Source: Brachybacterium huguangmaarense
GTDB taxonomy: Bacteria > Actinomycetota > Actinomycetes > Actinomycetales > Dermabacteraceae
DNA length: 64,000 nucleotides
Assembly (NCBI RefSeq): GCF_025725725.1
Contig: NZ_CP107020.1
Span: 2,542,001 to 2,606,000, forward strand
Direction: 5' to 3'
In this document: positions 36,248 to 44,699 of the stretch, piece after piece
Layout of the letters: each line of letters opens with the position of its first letter
Position numbering within the stretch: position 1 is the stretch's first letter
Position numbers and translations under genes: made by a program
Notes under the pieces: model-generated
What the model was told of the DNA's origin: nothing
What the model saw: the letters and a program-made list of their open reading frames with translations, nothing else
The model's database searches: none

Positions 36248-37215
36248 AGATCGCGATCATGAGCTGCGCGCACCCGCACGCGGCCGGGTACACGGCGCAC
36301 CTCGAGGGACGCGAGGACGTCGACGTCGTCGTCGCCGATCCCGACGGCTTCGCCGACGTGCCCGCCGCGCGCGTGGTGGGGACCGTCGACGAGGCGTGGC
36401 GGGCCTGGCCGGAGGGCCCGGACGCGATCGTCGTGACGAGCGCGAACGCCCACCACCGCGACCTCGTGCTCGAGGCCGCGCGGCGCGGCGTGCACGTGCT
36501 GTGCGAGAAGCCCCTGGCCACGTCCGTCGCGGACGCCGAGGCCATGGTCGAGGCGTGCCGCGAGGCCGGCGTCGTGCTCATGACGGCCTTCCCCGTGCAC
36601 TTCGCGCCCGCCGTCGCGGCGCTGCGCGGCGCGATCGAGGACGGCTCGCTCGGCGAGGTCATCGGCTTCACCGGCACCAACAACGGCAAGCTCCCGAGCG
36701 GCCGGGACTGGTTCACCGACGTCGACCTCGCCGGCGGCGGCGCCATGGTCGACCACACCGTGCACCTGGCCCAGATCCTCGACACGATCATGGGGCCGCC
36801 CGCGAGCGTGTACGCGACGACCAACCGCATCCTGCACGCCCCCCGCGCAGGCGAGGGCGCGGAGACCGGCGGCCTGGTCACGCTCACCTATCCCTCGGGC
36901 GTGGTCGCCACGATCGACTGCTCGTGGTCGCAGCCGGACGACGCCCCCACCTGGGGCGGCCTCACGCTGCAGGCCGTCGGCACGGGCGGCCAGCTGCAGA
37001 TCGACGCCTTCGCCCAGCACGTCGGCGGCCCGGGCACCTGGATCCCCTACGGCGTCGACACCGACGCGATGCTGCTCGACGCCTTCGTCGACGCCGTGCG
37101 GTCGGGTGAGACGGCCGAGCCCTCGGGCGAGGTCGGGCTGCGGACCGTGCGCGTGGTCGCCGCCGCGCAGGAGTCGGTGCGGACCGGCCAGGTGGTCGAG
37201 CTGCCCGGCGCCTGA
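36238..37215 (+). CDS. Gfo/Idh/MocA family oxidoreductase (second of pair)
   Basis: The 325-residue relative of the preceding gene has an atypical nucleotide-binding start (KIAIMSCAHPHAAGY instead of GxGxxG), the CEKPLAT signature and the C-terminal GGGAMVDHTVHLAQILDTIMG with the catalytic-type Asp-His. The SCAHPHA spelling is seen in a subgroup whose members act with sugar-phosphate isomerases. No such gene, transporter or regulator lies beside it here. The substrate is unknown. Confidence 0.83.
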   Translation: MPLKIAIMSCAHPHAAGYTAHLEGREDVDVVVADPDGFADVPAARVVGTVDEAWRAWPEGPDAIVVTSANAHHRDLVLEAARRGVHVLCEKPLATSVADAEAMVEACREAGVVLMTAFPVHFAPAVAALRGAIEDGSLGEVIGFTGTNNGKLPSGRDWFTDVDLAGGGAMVDHTVHLAQILDTIMGPPASVYATTNRILHAPRAGEGAETGGLVTLTYPSGVVATIDCSWSQPDDAPTWGGLTLQAVGTGGQLQIDAFAQHVGGPGTWIPYGVDTDAMLLDAFVDAVRSGETAEPSGEVGLRTVRVVAAAQESVRTGQVVELPGA

Positions 37216-37252
37216 GCCGGGCCGGAGGCCCTCCTCGCGCGAGAGGCCCTGC

Positions 37253-37756
37253 TCACCCCGCCCCGAGCGCGGCGCGCACGAACGGGGCGCCGACCAGGCC
37301 GAGCAGGGGAGCGGAGAGCAGCACGGGCCCGTAGGCGAAGCGCGCGCTCGCGTCCCGGGTGGCCGCGAGCAGCACGATCCCGACCGCCCCGCCGACCACC
37401 GCGATGCCCAGCAGGGCCGCGACGAGCACGTCCCAGCCCAGGGCCGCGCTCGTCGCGAGCGCCGCGGGCGCCGTCTTGGCATCGCCCATGCCGAGCAGCT
37501 GCGGGCCGACCGCCGCGATCGCGAGACCCACGAGCGCCGCGACCAGCCCGATCGCGATCGCGAACAGCACCGCCGGGCGCGCGGGCGCCGCGAGAGCGGC
37601 CGTCGCAGCGAGCACGAGCAGCACGCTCGCGGTGAGGCTCCCCACGAGGCGGTTGGGCAGCCGGTGCTCGCGCACGTCGACGACCGAGAGCGCGACCGCG
37701 TGCGGCGCGTACACGACGAGCAGCGCGACGACGGCGAGCAGGGGCAGGGCGGCCAC
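37253..37756 (-). CDS. Minimal type IV prepilin peptidase-like protein (A24 family)
   Basis: The 167-residue membrane protein has about five hydrophobic segments. Both aspartate motifs of A24 peptidases are present, DVREHRLPNRL near residue 25 and GMGDAK near residue 85. It lacks the N-terminal methyltransferase domain of full PilD, as in Flp/Tad-type TadV or actinobacterial short forms. No pilin or secretion ATPase gene is nearby. The GTG at 37756 has TTGAAT 6 bases upstream, so a leaderless start is plausible. Confidence 0.7.
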   Translation of the reverse strand: MAALPLLAVVALLVVYAPHAVALSVVDVREHRLPNRLVGSLTASVLLVLAATAALAAPARPAVLFAIAIGLVAALVGLAIAAVGPQLLGMGDAKTAPAALATSAALGWDVLVAALLGIAVVGGAVGIVLLAATRDASARFAYGPVLLSAPLLGLVGAPFVRAALGAG

Positions 37757-37818
37757 GGCCCGATTCAAACAGACCGGGCCGTCCGCGCGGGCACGCTGTG
37801 GACGAGCGAGGGCCTCCC

Positions 37819-37824
37819 TACACT
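37819..37824 (+). promoter_or_regulatory. -10 element TACACT of the DUF6328 gene
   Basis: TACACT lies 7 bases before the ATG at 37832. Confidence 0.5.
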
Positions 37825-37831
37825 GGCCGCC

Positions 37832-38353
37832 ATGGCATCCCATGACGACCGCGGGAGCGAGGACGCCCGCCGCGACGCCGCGGCCCCGCCGCCGCACTAC
37901 GAGCGCGACGAGCCCCGGTCCGTCCAGCTGGACCGGAACTGGAACGAGCTGCTGCAGGAGATCCGGGTCCTCCAGACCAGCTCGCAGATCCTCGCCGCCT
38001 TCCTGATCGTGCTGCCCTTCCAGTCGCGCTTCGACCAGCTCGACGCCTTCGAGGTCGGCTGGTACCTGGGCCTGCTCGTGCTCGCGCTCGTCATCGTCGC
38101 GCTGCTGCTGACGCCCGTGAGCGTGCACCGCGCCCTGTTCCGCCGCCTGGAGAAGGACGAGATCGTCGATGCCGCCAACCGGGTCGTGCGGGTGGCCCTC
38201 GTGCTGCTCGCCCTCCTGCTGGTGGGAGTGGCCGTGCTCATCTTCGGCTTCGTGCTCGGGCTCGGGGCGGCCGCGATCGCAGGCGGCGCCCTGCTCGTGC
38301 TCGCGCTCGGCCTGCAGCTGCTCTACCCCCGGATGCTGCGCCGCGGGCGTTGA
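37832..38353 (+). CDS. DUF6328 family membrane protein
   Basis: The 173-residue protein has a polar N-terminal 35 residues, then NWNELLQEIRVLQTSSQILAAF, the conserved entry of this actinobacterial family (shown in part: RVLQTSSQIL). Four membrane segments follow (about 53-68, 76-97, 122-145, 147-165). Function is unknown. It converges on the DUF5703 gene with only 21 bases between stops. Confidence 0.75.
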   Translation: MASHDDRGSEDARRDAAAPPPHYERDEPRSVQLDRNWNELLQEIRVLQTSSQILAAFLIVLPFQSRFDQLDAFEVGWYLGLLVLALVIVALLLTPVSVHRALFRRLEKDEIVDAANRVVRVALVLLALLLVGVAVLIFGFVLGLGAAAIAGGALLVLALGLQLLYPRMLRRGR

Positions 38354-38374
38354 CCGGCAGCGGCCGCGCCGATC

Positions 38375-38674
38375 TCAGAACAGGTCGACGGCGTCGAGCG
38401 TCGAGCGCACCCGGATGATCCTCCGGCGCAGCCACACCTTCTTCTCGCCGCCGATGTACACCCGTGTCCGGGCGAGCTCCCAGCGCCCGTACTCGGCCTG
38501 CTCGGCGAGGTTCGAGCGCACCGACGCGAGGGACTCCCGGCGGGGGATCGTCACGATCTGGTACTCGTAGTCCTCCGAGGTGCGGCCCTTCTCGACCGGC
38601 AGATCCGGCATGCCGGAGGGCGAGGAGAGGACCTGGACGGCGGCGCGCGGGTAGCGCTGAGGTGACGAGGTCAC
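38375..38674 (-). CDS. DUF5703 family protein
   Basis: The 99-residue soluble protein has a conserved core, DYEYQIVTIPRRES followed by AEYGRWELARTRVYIGGEKK and VWLRRRIIRV. It forms a compact alpha/beta domain typical of an actinobacterial family of unknown function, often encoded near uppP and mshC, as here. The GTG at 38674 follows AAGGAG; the longer open frame upstream overlaps the neighbouring promoter and is unlikely to be translated. Confidence 0.75.
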   Translation of the reverse strand: MTSSPQRYPRAAVQVLSSPSGMPDLPVEKGRTSEDYEYQIVTIPRRESLASVRSNLAEQAEYGRWELARTRVYIGGEKKVWLRRRIIRVRSTLDAVDLF

Positions 38675-38737
38675 GAGCGGGGGTCTCCTTTTCCCGACGA
38701 CGGGTGCGGTGGCTGTCCATTGTGCGCCCCGACGGGG

Positions 38738-38743
38738 TAGGTT
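38738..38743 (+). promoter_or_regulatory. -10 element TAGGTT of the acidic protein gene
   Basis: TAGGTT lies 7 bases before the ATG at 38751. Confidence 0.5.
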
Positions 38744-38750
38744 TCCCACC

Positions 38751-39089
38751 ATGAACACGGATCCGCGGACCGCCCTCGCAGCCCTGATCAACGCCCTCGA
38801 GCGCCACTACGAGGCGAGCGCCGCCTCGCGCGGGGACGACGACCCCGCGCTCGACGCGGCGACCGAGCAGCTGACGACCGCGTTCGACGCCTACGACGAC
38901 GCCCTCTTCGAGGCGTACGACGTGGCGACCCCCCTGATCGTCTTCGACGGCGACGACGAGGACGATGAGGAGGACGACGACGAGTTCGACGACTTCGACG
39001 ATCTGGACGACGAGGACGACGACCTCGACGACGACGAGCTCGAGGACGATGACGACTTCGACGACGAGGACGACGACGACCAGCGCTGA
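38751..39089 (+). CDS. Small acidic protein with Asp/Glu-rich tail
   Basis: The 112-residue protein has a helical N-terminal half (about 1-50, TALAALINALERHYEA) and a C-terminal 45 residues made almost wholly of Asp, Glu, Phe and Leu (repeats of DDEDDD and DEFDDFDDLDD). Such proteins are conserved next to uppP/mshC in several actinobacteria and are sometimes misnamed primosomal protein. The tail may mimic nucleic acid or bind cations; that is inference. It has its own leaderless promoter and is followed after 6 bases by uppP. Confidence 0.7.
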   Translation: MNTDPRTALAALINALERHYEASAASRGDDDPALDAATEQLTTAFDAYDDALFEAYDVATPLIVFDGDDEDDEEDDDEFDDFDDLDDEDDDLDDDELEDDDDFDDEDDDDQR

Positions 39090-39095
39090 TCGCCC

Positions 39096-39974
39096 ATGAC
39101 CCTCCTCACCGCCGTCCTGCTCGGCCTCGTCCAGGGCCTGACCGAGTTCCTCCCCATCTCCTCGAGCGCGCACCTGCGCGTCGTCGGCGAGCTGCTGATG
39201 CCGGGCCGCGAGCCCGGCGCCGCCTTCACCGCGATCATCCAGCTGGGCACGGAGACCGCCGTGCTCCTGTACTTCTGGCGCGACATCGTGCGCATCATCT
39301 CGCGCTGGTGCCGGGCGCTCGTCGGCCGCCTCCCGCAGTCGGACCCCGACGTGCGCATGGGCTGGCTCGTCATCATCGGCTCGATCCCCATCGGGGTGCT
39401 CGGCCTCCTCTTCGAGGACCAGATCGACCACTCCCTGCGCAACCTGTACATCACCGCCGTGATGCTCATCGCCTTCGGACTCCTGCTCGGCGCCGCGGAC
39501 CGCTTCGCGCCCCAGAAGAAGGAGCTCACCGACCTGACCGTGCGCGACGGCGTGCTGTTCGGCTTCGCGCAGGCGCTCGCGCTGATCCCGGGCGTCTCGC
39601 GCTCGGGCGGCACCATCACCGCGGGCCGCCTGCTCGGCTACGAGCGCCCCGCCGCGACCCGGTACGCCTTCCTGCTGGCCGTGCCCGCCGTGTTCGCCTC
39701 GGGGCTCTACAAGGCCTACCAGGAGGTCCCGCCGCTGCTGAGCGCCGACGGTCGGGCCGCGGCGGCCGCCGCCGGGGAGCCCTCGCTCGTCGCGATCCTG
39801 GTCGCGACCGTCGTCTCCTTCGGCGTGGGCTACGCCGTGATCGCCTGGTTCATGCGCTTCATCGAGCACCGCTCGCTCGCCGTGTTCGTGATCTACCGGG
39901 TCGCCGCCGGGGTGCTGCTGCTCGTGCTGCTCGGCAGCGGCGTGATCGACCCGCTGGCCGGCTCGACGTCCTGA
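39096..39974 (+). CDS. uppP: Undecaprenyl-diphosphate phosphatase
   Basis: Recycles the lipid carrier of cell-wall synthesis by removing a phosphate from undecaprenyl diphosphate. The 292-residue multi-pass membrane protein has both family motifs, [15 protein letters not shown] near the N terminus and [10 protein letters not shown] near residue 165, which form the active site facing the outside. A polar loop of about 15 residues near 215 is slightly longer than usual. mshC follows after 25 bases. Confidence 0.95.
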   Translation: MTLLTAVLLGLVQGLTEFLPISSSAHLRVVGELLMPGREPGAAFTAIIQLGTETAVLLYFWRDIVRIISRWCRALVGRLPQSDPDVRMGWLVIIGSIPIGVLGLLFEDQIDHSLRNLYITAVMLIAFGLLLGAADRFAPQKKELTDLTVRDGVLFGFAQALALIPGVSRSGGTITAGRLLGYERPAATRYAFLLAVPAVFASGLYKAYQEVPPLLSADGRAAAAAAGEPSLVAILVATVVSFGVGYAVIAWFMRFIEHRSLAVFVIYRVAAGVLLLVLLGSGVIDPLAGSTS

Positions 39975-39987
39975 GTCCGCCGACGGC

Positions 39988-39993
39988 TAGGAT
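39988..39993 (+). promoter_or_regulatory. -10 element TAGGAT of mshC
   Basis: TAGGAT lies 6 bases before the GTG at 40000. Confidence 0.5.
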
Positions 39994-39999
39994 CGACCG

Positions 40000-41268
40000 G
40001 TGATCGCCTGGACCAGCCCTGCCGTCGAGCCCCTTCCCGCGAGCGGAAGGCTGCCGCGCCTGCACGACACCCGCACCGGTGAGGTGCGCGAGGTGAGACC
40101 GCTCGTCGAGGGCCACGCCCGGCTCTACGTGTGCGGCATCACCCCCTACGACTCGACCCACCTCGGCCACGCCGCGACCTACCACGCGGCCGACCTCATG
40201 CGCCGGGCCTGCCTCGACACCGGCCTCGAGGTCTCGTTCGCCGAGAACGTGACCGACGTCGACGACCCTCTGTTCGAGCGCGCCGACCGCGACGGCGTGC
40301 ACTGGGAGGACCTCGCCCGTGAGCAGTCCGAGCTGTTCGCCGGCGACATGGAGGCGCTGCGGATCATCGCTCCCGACACCTACCGCTCCGTCTCCGAGGC
40401 GATGGACGAGATCGTCGCGACCGTCACCCGCATCGTCGAGCGCGGCCGCGCCTACCAGGTCCCGACGCCCGAGGCCGAGGGCGACGACTGGTACCACGAC
40501 CTCTCGATCGACGGCACCCTCGGCGACGTGTGCGGATGGGACCGCGAGCAGATGGCGGCGGTCTTCGCCGACCGCGGCGGGGACCCCGAGCGGGCCGGCA
40601 AGCGCGACGCCTTCGACCCGCTCCTGTGGCGCGCCGCCCGCGAGGGCGAGCCGTCGTGGGACGCCCCGGTGCTGGGCCGGGGACGCCCGGGCTGGCACGT
40701 CGAGTGCGTGTCGATCGCCGAGGAGGGGCTCGGCCTGCCCTTCGACGTGCAGACCGGCGGCAGCGACCTGATCTTCCCCCACCACGACATGAGCGCCTCC
40801 CATGCCGCCGCGCTCGGCTCGGGCTTCGCGACCGTCTACCCGCACGCCGGCATGGTCGCCTACGAGGGCGAGAAGATGAGCAAGTCCCTCGGCAACCTCG
40901 TGTTCGTCTCCCGACTGGTCGCCGCGGGCGTCGACCCGATGGCGATCCGCCTGGTGCTCATGGCCCACCACTACCGCAGCGACTGGGAGTGGACCGACGA
41001 CGAGCTCGTCACCGCCCAGCTCCGGCTCGACGCCTACCGGGCGGCGGCCGCCGCGGAGGGCGCCGCGGACGCGACCGTCGTCGAGCAGCTGCGCGACGCG
41101 CTGCGCGACGACCTCGACACCCCGCGCGCCCTGCGCATCCTCGACGCGTGGGCCGAGCGGGTGCGCTCGGGCTCCGCCGCCGGGCCGCGGCAGACGGGCA
41201 CGCAGGCCGCCGAGGACGTGGCCGCCGCGCTCGACGCCCTCTTCGGCATCGCGCTGGCCACCGCCTGA
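40000..41268 (+). CDS. mshC: Mycothiol ligase MshC (cysteine:GlcN-inositol ligase)
   Basis: Joins cysteine to glucosaminyl-inositol with ATP, the third enzymatic step of mycothiol, the actinobacterial low-molecular-weight thiol. The 422-residue protein is a cysteinyl-tRNA synthetase relative. It has the zinc-site start YVCGITPYDSTHLGHAATY, WHVECVSIA, the HHDMSASHA segment and the KMSKS loop. It lacks the tRNA-binding C-terminal domain of CysS and has the MshC-specific PYDSTH motif. The start is leaderless GTG. Confidence 0.95.
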   Translation: MIAWTSPAVEPLPASGRLPRLHDTRTGEVREVRPLVEGHARLYVCGITPYDSTHLGHAATYHAADLMRRACLDTGLEVSFAENVTDVDDPLFERADRDGVHWEDLAREQSELFAGDMEALRIIAPDTYRSVSEAMDEIVATVTRIVERGRAYQVPTPEAEGDDWYHDLSIDGTLGDVCGWDREQMAAVFADRGGDPERAGKRDAFDPLLWRAAREGEPSWDAPVLGRGRPGWHVECVSIAEEGLGLPFDVQTGGSDLIFPHHDMSASHAAALGSGFATVYPHAGMVAYEGEKMSKSLGNLVFVSRLVAAGVDPMAIRLVLMAHHYRSDWEWTDDELVTAQLRLDAYRAAAAAEGAADATVVEQLRDALRDDLDTPRALRILDAWAERVRSGSAAGPRQTGTQAAEDVAAALDALFGIALATA

Positions 41269-41302
41269 GGCGGACCATCTGTCACCGCGCGGTGCGGCGA
41301 CC

Positions 41303-42193
41303 TCACTCCTCGTCGCGGCGGCGCCGCAGGAATTGCTCGAACTCGCGGGCGATCGCGTCGCCCGTCGCGTCCGGGAGCTCGGCCGCGTCCTGCGCGCGCT
41401 CGAGCCGCTGCACGTACTCGGCGACGTCGGGATCGGTGCGGGCGAGCTCGTCGACGCCGCGCTGCCACGCCGCGGCCTCCTCCTCGAGGTCGCCGAGCGG
41501 GACGGGGGAGGCGATCTCGCGCTGGAGCTCCCGCACGAGCGCGAGCACCGCCTTGGGCGAGGGATTCTGCGAGACGTAGTGGGGGACCTGCGCCCACACC
41601 GTGACGGCCCGCAGCTGCGCGGTCACCGCCATCCGGCCGAGCACCGAGGGCACCCCGATCGGCCCCTCGTAGGCGTCCTCGCCCGCGGGCTCGTCCAGAT
41701 CCGGCTCGTCGGACGACGACACCGGCAGGGGACGCGTGTGCGGGGCGTCGGCGAGCAGCGCGCCGAGCGTGACGACCGTCGACACGTCGTGGCGGATCAG
41801 CAGCTCGATCACCTCGGCGCAGAAGGTGCGCCACCGGGTCGAGGGCTCCGGCCCGCGGACCACGACGATCTCCGGTCCGCGCGGCGGCGTCACCAGGTCG
41901 AGCTCGGTGTCGGGCCATTCGATCACCCGGGTGCCGTCCTCGCGCGTGGTGAGCAGAGGACGGTTGACCTGGAAGTCGACGTACTCCTCGGAGGCGACGG
42001 TCGCGAGATGACGGTGGGGCCAGACCTCGAGCAGGTGCTCGATCGCCCCGGTCGCCGCCTCGCCCGCATCGTTCCAGCCGCTGAACGCCGCGACCGCGAT
42101 GCGACCGGGCGAGGAGCGGGCGTCGTCCGCGGGGGTCGGCACGTCCTGGGGATCCGGGTGGCCGGAGTGGTCCGAGCCGTCCGCACCTGGCAT
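41303..42193 (-). CDS. PAC2 family protein
   Basis: The protein of about 296 residues belongs to the proteasome-assembly-chaperone-2-like family. The core starts IAVAAFSGWNDAGEAATGA and contains EEYVDFQVNRP, VTLGALLADAPHTRP and VWAQVPHYVSQNPSPKA, all typical. Its function in actinobacteria is unsettled. The family name suggests a proteasome link, which is notable beside a Pup cluster without proteasome genes. The ATG at 42193 has AAGGG at 6-base spacing; an ATG 6 bases upstream is also possible. Confidence 0.88.
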   Translation of the reverse strand: MPGADGSDHSGHPDPQDVPTPADDARSSPGRIAVAAFSGWNDAGEAATGAIEHLLEVWPHRHLATVASEEYVDFQVNRPLLTTREDGTRVIEWPDTELDLVTPPRGPEIVVVRGPEPSTRWRTFCAEVIELLIRHDVSTVVTLGALLADAPHTRPLPVSSSDEPDLDEPAGEDAYEGPIGVPSVLGRMAVTAQLRAVTVWAQVPHYVSQNPSPKAVLALVRELQREIASPVPLGDLEEEAAAWQRGVDELARTDPDVAEYVQRLERAQDAAELPDATGDAIAREFEQFLRRRRDEE

Positions 42194-42365
42194 CTGCATC
42201 CCTTCTCACGCCTCCATCCGTCGCGCACGGGCGCGATCCGACCCGGTCATCATAGGCCCGCAGGGCGCGCCCCCGGGATCCTCCCGGACGGCACGGCTAT
42301 GCTCGCCGCGCCGACGCGCGGCGCTCCGCCGTCGCGTCCGCCGCCGTCTCGAGAAGGGTCCGTCC

Positions 42366-43457
42366 ATGAGTGCTCCCACCCTGAGGATCGGGGCCCTGCC
42401 GCCGATCCAGGTCTCCGGGGGCACCCTCGTCACGGTCGCCCTGCTCGCGGTCATCGTGTACCCCGCGCTCGCGGCCCGGGGCGACCTGGGCCCGACGACG
42501 GCCCTGACCGTGGCCGTGCTCATCGGGGTGTTCGTGATCGTCTCGGTCCTGCTCCACGAGGCCGCGCACGCGCTGACCGCCCACGCCTTCGGCGCTCGCG
42601 TCGAGCACATCGCGCTGACCCTGTGGGGCGGGCACACCCAGTACCGGGCCGGGGCGATGGGGTCCTTCGCCTCCGCCGTCGTCTCGCTCGCCGGCCCCGC
42701 GACCAACGCCGTGCTCGCGCTGCTCGCGACCGCGCTCGGCCCCCTCGTCGCGGCCCAGCCGGCGCTCGCGGTGTTCGTCGCCTACGGGGGCATCCTCAAC
42801 TGGGGGCTCGCGATCTTCAACCTCCTTCCCGGCCTGCCCATGGACGGCGGACGGGCCGTCGAGGCCATCCTGGGCGGCGTGCTGCGCCGCCCCGCGCTCG
42901 GCACCCGCATCACCGCCTGGATCGGACGCGCCATCGCCGTCGCCGTGCTCGTGATCCCGCTCGTCCGCCTCGCCCGCAGCCCCGGCTCGGTGGACCTGCT
43001 GCTGCTCGTGTGGGCCGTGATCATCGGCACGACCCTGTGGCAGGGTGCGACCGCCGCGCTGCGCGGAGCCCGCCTCGAGGGGCGCATGCAGGAGCTCGAT
43101 CCGACGAGCCTCGCCCGCCCGGTGCTCGTCGTGCCCTCGGGCACTGCGCTGTCCGAGCTGCCCGCCGGCATCGACCCCGGAGCCGTGCTGGTCCTCGACC
43201 CCGACGGCCAGGGCCGGGCGCTCGACCCGACCGCGCTCGCCTCCGTGCCCCCGGCCGCGCGCGGCGCCACGCCCGTCGGCGCCGTGAGCCGCGGCATCGG
43301 CCGCGTGGTCGCGGTGCCCGCCGACATCGCGGGGGCGCTGCTCGTCGAGCAGGTGATGGACGACCCGCGCTCCCTGCGCCTCCTGGTCGACGCACAGGGC
43401 CGCCCGCGGGGCCTGCTGAGCCCCGACGACCTCGCCCGCCACCTCCAGCAGCGCTGA
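42366..43457 (+). CDS. Site-2 protease-like M50 metallopeptidase
   Basis: This intramembrane zinc protease homologue has 363 residues. Zinc ligands lie in VLLHEAAHALTAH (HEAAH) and in NLLPGLPMDGGR within a second membrane region. Six or so hydrophobic segments cover residues 18-225. The C-terminal 130 residues contain a degenerate CBS-like region ending in DAQGRPRGLLSPDDLARHL. Such Rip3-type proteases cut membrane-bound regulators. The neighbours trmI and mshC are the usual actinobacterial context. Confidence 0.87.
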   Translation: MSAPTLRIGALPPIQVSGGTLVTVALLAVIVYPALAARGDLGPTTALTVAVLIGVFVIVSVLLHEAAHALTAHAFGARVEHIALTLWGGHTQYRAGAMGSFASAVVSLAGPATNAVLALLATALGPLVAAQPALAVFVAYGGILNWGLAIFNLLPGLPMDGGRAVEAILGGVLRRPALGTRITAWIGRAIAVAVLVIPLVRLARSPGSVDLLLLVWAVIIGTTLWQGATAALRGARLEGRMQELDPTSLARPVLVVPSGTALSELPAGIDPGAVLVLDPDGQGRALDPTALASVPPAARGATPVGAVSRGIGRVVAVPADIAGALLVEQVMDDPRSLRLLVDAQGRPRGLLSPDDLARHLQQR

Positions 43458-43545
43458 CGGCGGCGGGAGGGGGGCGCGCCCCGAGCCGGGCGCGAGCGCG
43501 TTCTGCCACGAGATGAGCGCCGCCGCCTCGTCCGCGCCGCGCACC

Positions 43546-43551
43546 TAGACT
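43546..43551 (+). promoter_or_regulatory. -10 element TAGACT of trmI
   Basis: TAGACT lies 7 bases before the ATG at 43559. It may drive the whole trmI-arc-dop-pup-pafA series, since no later promoter is evident. Confidence 0.5.
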
Positions 43552-43558
43552 GGTGAGC

Positions 43559-44662
43559 ATGACCTCACCTGCCGGCGACCCCTCGCACCCGTCCGCCGCG
43601 ACCGCCCCGGGCGCCGCCGCGGAGACGACCCTCGCGTCGCCCGAGACCGCGCCTGTCGGCCCCCGCCTCGACCGCACCGGACCCTTCGTCGTCGGCGACA
43701 AGGTCCAGCTCGCCGACGCCAAGAACCGGCTGCACACGATCACCCTCAAGGACGGCGGCCAGTTCCACAGCCATCGCGGCGTGCTCCACCACGACCTGCT
43801 GATCGGCGCGGAGGACGGCACCGTCGTCGAGGACTCCCAGGGCACCCGGTACCAGGCGCTGCGCCCCCTCTACAGCGACTACATGCTGTCGATGCCGCGC
43901 GGCGCCGCGATCATCTACCCCAAGGACAGCGCCCAGATCCTCATGTGGGGGGACATCTTCCCCGGCGCCCGCGTGCTCGAGGCCGGCGTCGGCTCGGGCG
44001 GCCTGACCACCGCGCTGCTGCGCGCCGTCGGCCCGGACGGCAGCGTGCACTCGATCGAGCGCCGCGGCGAGTTCGCCGAGGTCGCCCGCGAGAACGTCGA
44101 GACCTACTTCGGCGGACCGCACCCCGCGTGGACCCTGAGCCTCGGCGACTTCCAGGACACCGCCCTCGAGCTCGCCGCCGACGGCCCGTGCGCCGACCGC
44201 GTCGTGCTCGACATGCTCGCCCCGTGGGAGTGCGTCGACGCCGCCGCGACGGCGCTCGTCTCGGGCGGGGTGTTCCTCGCCTACGTCGCCACGGTCACCC
44301 AGCTCTCGCGCACCGCCGAGGCCCTGCGCGACCACGGCGAGTTCACCGAGCCGTCCGCGTGGGAGTCGTTCGTGCGGCCGTGGCACCTCGAAGGGCTCGC
44401 CGTGCGCCCCGAGCACCGCATGAACGCGCACACGGGGTTCCTGCTGACCGCGCGCCGTGCCGCCCACGGCGTCCAGGCGCTCACCCGCAGCCGGCGCCCC
44501 GCCCCCGGCTCCCAGCTCGCCGAGGAGCTCGCCCACCCCGACAACGACGGCTTCGGCGGCTCGGACACGACCTGGACCGCGGAGGACCTGGGGGAGCGGG
44601 GCGTAACCCCCCGCAAGGTCAAGCGGGCCCTGCGCGACATCCGCCAGGGCCGCGACCGCTGA
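43559..44662 (+). CDS. trmI: tRNA (adenine-N1-)-methyltransferase (m1A58)
   Basis: Methylates A58 in the T loop of tRNAs. The 367-residue protein has a beta-rich N-terminal domain, then the class I cofactor motif [52 protein letters not shown], and C-terminal strands with the tetramer interface follow. An N-terminal low-complexity stretch of about 35 residues and a C-terminal tail of about 70 residues exceed the core. It precedes arc by 37 bases, a conserved actinobacterial order. Confidence 0.92.
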   Translation: MTSPAGDPSHPSAATAPGAAAETTLASPETAPVGPRLDRTGPFVVGDKVQLADAKNRLHTITLKDGGQFHSHRGVLHHDLLIGAEDGTVVEDSQGTRYQALRPLYSDYMLSMPRGAAIIYPKDSAQILMWGDIFPGARVLEAGVGSGGLTTALLRAVGPDGSVHSIERRGEFAEVARENVETYFGGPHPAWTLSLGDFQDTALELAADGPCADRVVLDMLAPWECVDAAATALVSGGVFLAYVATVTQLSRTAEALRDHGEFTEPSAWESFVRPWHLEGLAVRPEHRMNAHTGFLLTARRAAHGVQALTRSRRPAPGSQLAEELAHPDNDGFGGSDTTWTAEDLGERGVTPRKVKRALRDIRQGRDR

Positions 44663-44699
44663 GACACGCCGCCCCCATCCCGCACATCATCGTCGAAGA

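Noticed and set aside
38960-39086. GAC/GAG tandem pattern as a noncoding microsatellite
   Set aside because: It is in frame inside a conserved small gene with promoter and stop, so it is coding sequence.
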